A stretch of 64,000 nucleotides of DNA. Origin: Stictocephala bisonia (lineage: Eukaryota > Arthropoda > Insecta > Hemiptera > Membracidae). The notes beneath the pieces were generated by a model. It had not been told where the DNA came from and searched no databases. It worked only from the letters and a program-made list of their open reading frames with translations. This document shows, in pieces, positions 59,245-64,000 of the stretch. Position 1 is the first letter of the stretch. Each line of letters starts with the position of its first letter. The stretch covers positions 2,125,827 to 2,189,826 of the forward strand of contig JAQJVL010000109.1 of the NCBI GenBank assembly GCA_035578905.1. Direction: 5' to 3'. A program made the position numbers and the translations under genes.

Positions 59245-60334
59245 TAAATATACAAACAAGTGTATATGTAGCACATAAATGTAGTTTTATTGATATTAAT
59301 GGTACATAAATCTAAAAAAATAAAAATCTTTAAATTAAAAAAAAAACAGAAAAACCTTCATATATAGAAAAAAATTATATATAAATGACCGGTAGTTTTA
59401 ATATTGATAAAAAATACATCTAATATATTTTTTCAAGTAGTTTAACTTAAATTCTTTAAATTAATACAGTTCTCCAACTTAAAAAATAATATTACTAAAC
59501 TTTATTGTTAAAATAGGGTGTGTGTAAATGCCACCCCTTACCCTCCCCCAACCTCACCAATCGGCAACACTAAGTAAGCCCGACACTCAAAGCCCAAACT
59601 CATTTCCTAATTATACCCCCTAGCTGTGTATTATATCACCAACTCCATTCACCTAATACCCAGATTGGCAACCCGAGACAAACGTTGTTTCACAGTGACA
59701 TTAGACCTAAGTGAGTTACGACTATAGAGACTCTTGCTGCCAAGTGTTTTGATTTAATTATATAGTTAACACTGTTTTTTAAATAAAATATAATATCAAA
59801 TATTATTCGTCATTGCTTTTGTTCTGTTTTTTTGTGATGTGAGAACTAGTAGCAAAAGATTAATTGTTTTAAAGTGCATTTTAGTGTAAATCATAACCAG
59901 CCCACATTTAAGATTTATAATATTTCGATAAAATATATTTGAATAAATTATAGATTCTTAAAAATATAAGAGTGTAGTTGAAAGAGAAAAAAAGTTTCCT
60001 GGTTCCGGTATGTTGAAAGAAAACTTAAACAATATTTGGGTGTAAATATTTTCAATGTAATCACTATTCCTAATATTGTAAATACGGTATTAACAAAATC
60101 ATATTTGATATACTATTGTCTTGATAAACGTTTTTAGGCTTATCTAAAGGCTATATAAAACTATAGTTTTTCAATATACAAGAACTAACTACGTAATTGA
60201 TTAGTACTAAAAATGGTGTTTAAATGTATTACTTGAGAAAGGATTATTCCTTCCTGAAATCGAAGTAAACGTCTATAGAAGCTGTAATGGAAGGGCCGAC
60301 GTCTAGGGGATTATTTGTATGAATACGTCACCAA
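59245..60334. other. Mostly AT-rich DNA with a C-rich patch
   Basis: 59520-59700 is C-rich on the plus strand ('ccaccccttaccctccccc'). No repeat unit or gene can be fixed. Confidence 0.5.
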
Positions 60335-60655
60335 TTTACGTGTCCGGGTGCGTGGATGTGTCATCAACAATGTACGTGTCTGGGTGAGTAGGTGAGTCAT
60401 CTTCAATGTACGTGTTAGGGTGAGTGGAGGGTCATAAACACCGTACTTGGCTGGGTGGTTAGGGGAGTCATCAGCACTGGGCGTGTCTGGATGGGCGGGA
60501 GGGACTCATTGCCACTTTAGATGCAATGGAGAGGTGTGTTTTACGTATGCAAGTGAAGGAAGAGTCATAAATACTATGTGGTAGGATGAGGGGTGGGTGG
60601 ACAATCAACAATTACTTATAGTATGGGCTCTTCCCATACACGTACGGTGGTATTA
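60335..60655 (+). repeat. Degenerate M36 minisatellite, about 8 units
   Basis: 'acgtgtccgggtgcgtgg', 'acgtgtctgggtgagtagg', 'acgtgttagggtgagtgg' and 'gcgtgtctggatgggcggg' alternate with 'gtcatcaacaatgt' or 'gtcatcagcactg' at 36-39 bp intervals. This is clearly the family of 5429-7290, older and more diverged. Confidence 0.8.
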
Positions 60656-61075
60656 TTAAAAATAATAGATTGGCCATATGACATACATTGCCGTAGTTTG
60701 CTGAATTCATATGACAGTTGAATCTCATCTTCTGAATTGTGTAGAATTTATTGGACGATCATTAAACGTTTAGTATTGATTCTTATGGGCAGACATTTTA
60801 TAACATTTTACACTGTATTATACATTTCACCACATAAAACATGTTTACAGCTTGTAGACTGCCAGACTAGTTGGAGAACATTTGTGCGTAAAGTCGAGTT
60901 TTAATATTCTATCCCGAAATATGATCTTAATAATAGAAACAATAGAAATGATGTACTTACAACAATTAAGCTTATAAACTAACTTAATACCTGCAATAAA
61001 ACAAATGTAATTTATAGATGGATGTTTAATCTATATATATATGAATTTTATTTATTACATTACTCATTTAATTAT

Positions 61076-61084
<9 letters not shown>
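60656..61084. other. AT-rich DNA, nothing recognised
   Basis: No feature seen. Confidence 0.5.

Positions 61085-61121
<37 letters not shown>
61085..61121. repeat. (TA)n microsatellite
   Basis: About 18 uninterrupted TA dinucleotides, inside a short inverted AT-rich context. Confidence 0.97.
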
Positions 61122-61125
<4 letters not shown>

Positions 61126-61498
61126 GTAATAAATTAAATTATAGTATCATTACATATAGGCTATACATTCAATTCGTATAATAACTTTTTCTACAGTTTC
61201 TAGGAATTTGAGTTATTTGATTAATATATTATTGAACTGTGAAATAAATACCTTACTGAAAACTAAGATGTATTTTATTTTTATTTATTTATTTATAACA
61301 ATTTGTTGAAATATTTATGTAATAGGGTTTATGTTTTTAATAGAATATTTGGTTTGAATTCTTAAAAAAATTTAAACAATGCATTGTTTGCTAAATAAAT
61401 ATTACAAGACAATGTAAATATAAACACCTGTTATAATAAAAGGCATAAATGAAACATTAAATTATCTTTCAAGGTATTCTTAGTCTACTATTCTTCAA
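61122..61498. other. AT-rich DNA, nothing recognised
   Basis: No feature seen. Confidence 0.5.
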
Positions 61499-61885
61499 GT
61501 CGGCATTTGTGGCGCAGTGGACAACTCAGGTACTTTGGGACAAAGTGTTGTAGACAATGCAACAATAGTGGATATGTTCTATCGACATTGTAGGTGATAT
61601 CTTCGGTCAACGACGAGCACACTACTAGCGAAGTCTGGGGTGTCCATTATGGGTATTAGTTAGGACCCAGAATTTGTCCAGGAAAGACAACTGAGTATCA
61701 TGTTTGTCATTAGCTGAAAATCAGACCAATACTACGTGGTTCGGATACCACGTAAAGCTGGAGGTCCCTTAGTTAATCCCTTAGTTAATTGTCCTGGCTA
61801 TTTGCCTATAGATAAATGGCTCGCTCTCAGCAATAGTTGATTTGGTTAGTAAGAAGACTACACCGATCGGTTGTCCATGAATATT
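61499..61885 (+). repeat. SINE S1, diverged copy with decayed 3' end
   Basis: The head 'gtcggcatttgtggcgcagtg' keeps box A (TGGCGCAGTGG). The body has 'cactactagcgaagtctggg', 'ctgaaaatcagaccaat' and 'acgtggttcggataccac'. The tail module is not recognisable. Confidence 0.8.
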
Positions 61886-62074
61886 TCTATACAAGTAATT
61901 TCCTAAAATATGGATTTTGTGTTTGAATTTTGTACAGCTTTTTAGAACATTTGTTTTTATAAACTTTACAATTAATGTTCAGAAATAAATGTCATTAAGT
62001 TAGTTTAAATAGGACAATTTATTTAATGAAGTCAACATATAGTGATTTATTTCACCGAATATAAAATAAGTGCC
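61886..62074. other. AT-rich DNA, nothing recognised
   Basis: No feature seen. Confidence 0.5.
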
Positions 62075-62166
62075 CTGTCGGTATTAAGATGAAATAACAT
62101 TGAACCTAAGCGTACAATCTCCCCAATACTTTGTCTTCAAGTACCTGGGTACCTAGAGTGGCATTA
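62075..62166 (-). repeat. SINE S1 head fragment, reverse
   Basis: The minus strand reads 'gccactctaggta', 'cccaggtacttgaagacaaa', 'ttggggagattgtacgctt' and 'cttaataccgaca', the S1 head. It lies inverted to the copy at 61499. Confidence 0.7.
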
Positions 62167-64000
62167 AATAACACTGTTGTAAAATGATGTATAGCAATAT
62201 TTTCAATATAACAAATATCAACAATATAACAAAGTGGAAAATAGTTTAAATGTTTCTGATTACTTGTCTAGGAACATTGAAAAACGATTTACAAATTTCC
62301 TATTTGCGATATACTTTGATGTAAAGCGTATTAAATTATATGAAAATAATAACATTTTTTTAATAATCAAGAAAAGGTTCAGTTTTTATAACACTAACAC
62401 AATTGAAAGAAAAAAAAAATACAAAGACAATTTTATTTCCGTCACAAGCAATTAGCTCAGCAAGTTTTCACAAACATAAGCAATATGATTATGGTTTCAT
62501 ATTTAATTTACTTTACATTTAATATTTCGTTGTGTTTATCAAATAAGTACGAACATCTGTTTTATAACAATGAATACAATGAAAGATCTCCAAATAAACA
62601 AAGGAAACAAACAATAAGTTTGAAAGTTATCCTGACTTCAAATTTAAGTTTGACACTTTCAGATGAAGTGTTTTGATTCCTAAGAGTTCTAAAGAATATT
62701 ATATCCCCATACAATACGGTATACATTTTTTTTAATTTAAAGCATGTTAATTATTTATTATTAATTAACAATGGTCTGTCTACTAATAGCACTTAGGTAT
62801 AAGACTAAACAGCATTATCTACCCATATATTACTGTATATCACAGTGTAGTTAGTTATTGGGCCATAAAGAGGACATAAGGAGGGAAAGAAAAAAGAGAA
62901 GAAGAAAATACATACTACATACAGAATATTTGTCTCATACAAAGGCGGATTAAACGAAAGCCATCTCTTCGAATATAAATATAGAGCTAAAGTTGTAAGT
63001 TCTAAATAATCAGTAGTTCATAACGAACAATAAAAATAGCACAAAAAATGAAAACAAAAATAAACCAAACAAATTTAAATAAAAAAATCACACCATAATT
63101 GTTTAATGTTAGTTGCCTGGAGATATCTTTAGAAAGATTTTAATTTAACTATTTCATAACACTACAATGCTAATGATTATGAACCACTTTAATTGCAAGG
63201 TCGCAGGAGTTACGTAATATTCTCTTCGTGTAGTTAAGGGGATCAGAAGGGCTTAACTGTGATGAATAAATAAGAACCGAATATTGTAAGGAATATTTGA
63301 AAAAAGTCAGCTACTTGTAGTTTAGTCTGTAATGCATGAAATGAAAGTAAGTTTTGTGACTAATCGACTCAAACTATTTTTCATATAAACTTGATTAGAG
63401 TTACGCGTATCACAAGATAACTTAAACGCTTCAAACAATAAACATTTACTAATGAATAAATATGTTAATCGGTACTGTATTGTCATTCTGATTGAACATT
63501 TTACAAACAAACAACTTGCTGATGGTATTTAAAATATTTATTACTTTTACCCCAAAATCACGACTTGTAATTTCGTAAGTGTTTGTAATCAGTTAGAGAG
63601 CCCTTGTGTGACAAGCTTTCGCGCGTGACGTCACGAGATTATACTTTCCGACCAATTTATAGTAATGAAAAAGATAAGCAACATGAAAGAATATAACATT
63701 AAAAATATTCTAGAGTCACGGAATTTTATTTGTTTAATCTAGAAGTGTGTTGGAATTATATAATACGTGTATGATTTTTCAGAAAGAAAATTAAATTAAA
63801 TTTCATTAAATTAAAGCTTTTGTGTAATCTGTATAATCTGCAATACTCACGGAAGCATACGTGCACTATCTAACAGCCGACGCTTCAATACAAGTGGTTC
63901 TCGACGCTTCATTACCCTTACTTCTGTGCCTCTCTCTAAACCAGTAGAATTAAGGGTAATCTACTGGTAATGTATCAGTAGAAAAACCTTAAATATAAAA
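62167..64000. other. AT-rich DNA without recognised gene
   Basis: Frames at 62234-62455, 62485-62676 and 63322-63510 are AT-codon frames with no domain. A small hairpin (ccagtaga...tctactgg) lies at 63941-63967. The final 400 bp are less AT-rich and could be approaching a gene outside the window. Confidence 0.45.
63626..63633. promoter_or_regulatory. CRE-type palindrome TGACGTCA
   Basis: A full consensus cAMP-response-element octamer lies inside a CpG-containing patch ('gcgcgtgacgtcacgag'). No transcript is visible nearby, so its role is speculative. Confidence 0.25.

Overview
The window looks like AT-rich, gene-poor nuclear DNA of an arthropod, most likely an insect. A hemipteran is possible, but that is a weak guess. 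The evidence is a low-GC background, tRNA-derived SINEs, several non-LTR (LINE) remnants, Penelope-like element (PLE) pieces, foldback TA-target-site transposons, and a CCTAA-type telomere-like tract. I found no host protein-coding gene or intact RNA gene that I can defend. Nearly every recognisable open reading frame is either decayed transposon sequence or an artefact of a tandem repeat whose unit length is a multiple of three.

Layout. 0-5.4 kb: AT-rich DNA with SINE fragments and a 9-bp minisatellite. 5.43-7.29 kb: a 36-bp minisatellite with higher-order structure. 7.3-15.8 kb: mostly featureless DNA with a 24-bp minisatellite, AT/AG microsatellites, a hairpin plus MITE-like element near 13.5 kb, and a single-copy 'seed' locus at 13.9-14.1 kb. 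16.0-20.64 kb: a GC-rich satellite of about 166 bp (about 27 units) flanked by copies of a dispersed repeat. 21.2-25.1 kb: dispersed repeats, a nested foldback element (22.76-23.76 kb) and a PLE remnant with hammerhead-ribozyme-like motifs. 25.4-28.9 kb: SINEs and a LINE remnant. 29.9-31.9 kb: a second copy of the seed locus, in which one 45/47-bp unit has expanded to 40 copies. 32.6-36.8 kb: LINE C-terminus, degenerate satellites and twelve near-perfect 40-bp repeats. 37.8-41.7 kb: SINEs and a 940-bp near-perfect palindromic foldback element. 44.5-47.6 kb: two LINE C-terminal remnants. 51.0 kb: a small foldback. 52.1-55.1 kb: PLE terminal repeats, a GIY-YIG endonuclease domain and two intact-looking hammerhead motifs. 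56.65-57.35 kb: LINE. 58.0-62.2 kb: tandem repeats, a third hammerhead-like motif, SINEs and a degenerate minisatellite. 62.2-64 kb: AT-rich with no clear feature.

The most noteworthy signal is the set of hammerhead-ribozyme-like cores (CUGARGA, a stem, then GAAA with a short palindromic stem III). They sit beside PLE protein remnants in two unrelated PLE families, and a weaker third case lies at 58.4 kb. The second is a satellite caught in birth: the same flank carries one unit at 14.05 kb and 40 units at 30.05-31.90 kb. Its B-type junctions create the octamer TATCGATA, which is the insect DRE (DREF/BEAF-32 type) core. Third is the 940-bp foldback, which would give long double-stranded RNA if transcribed. 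All family assignments come from reading the sequence by eye. No database search was run.
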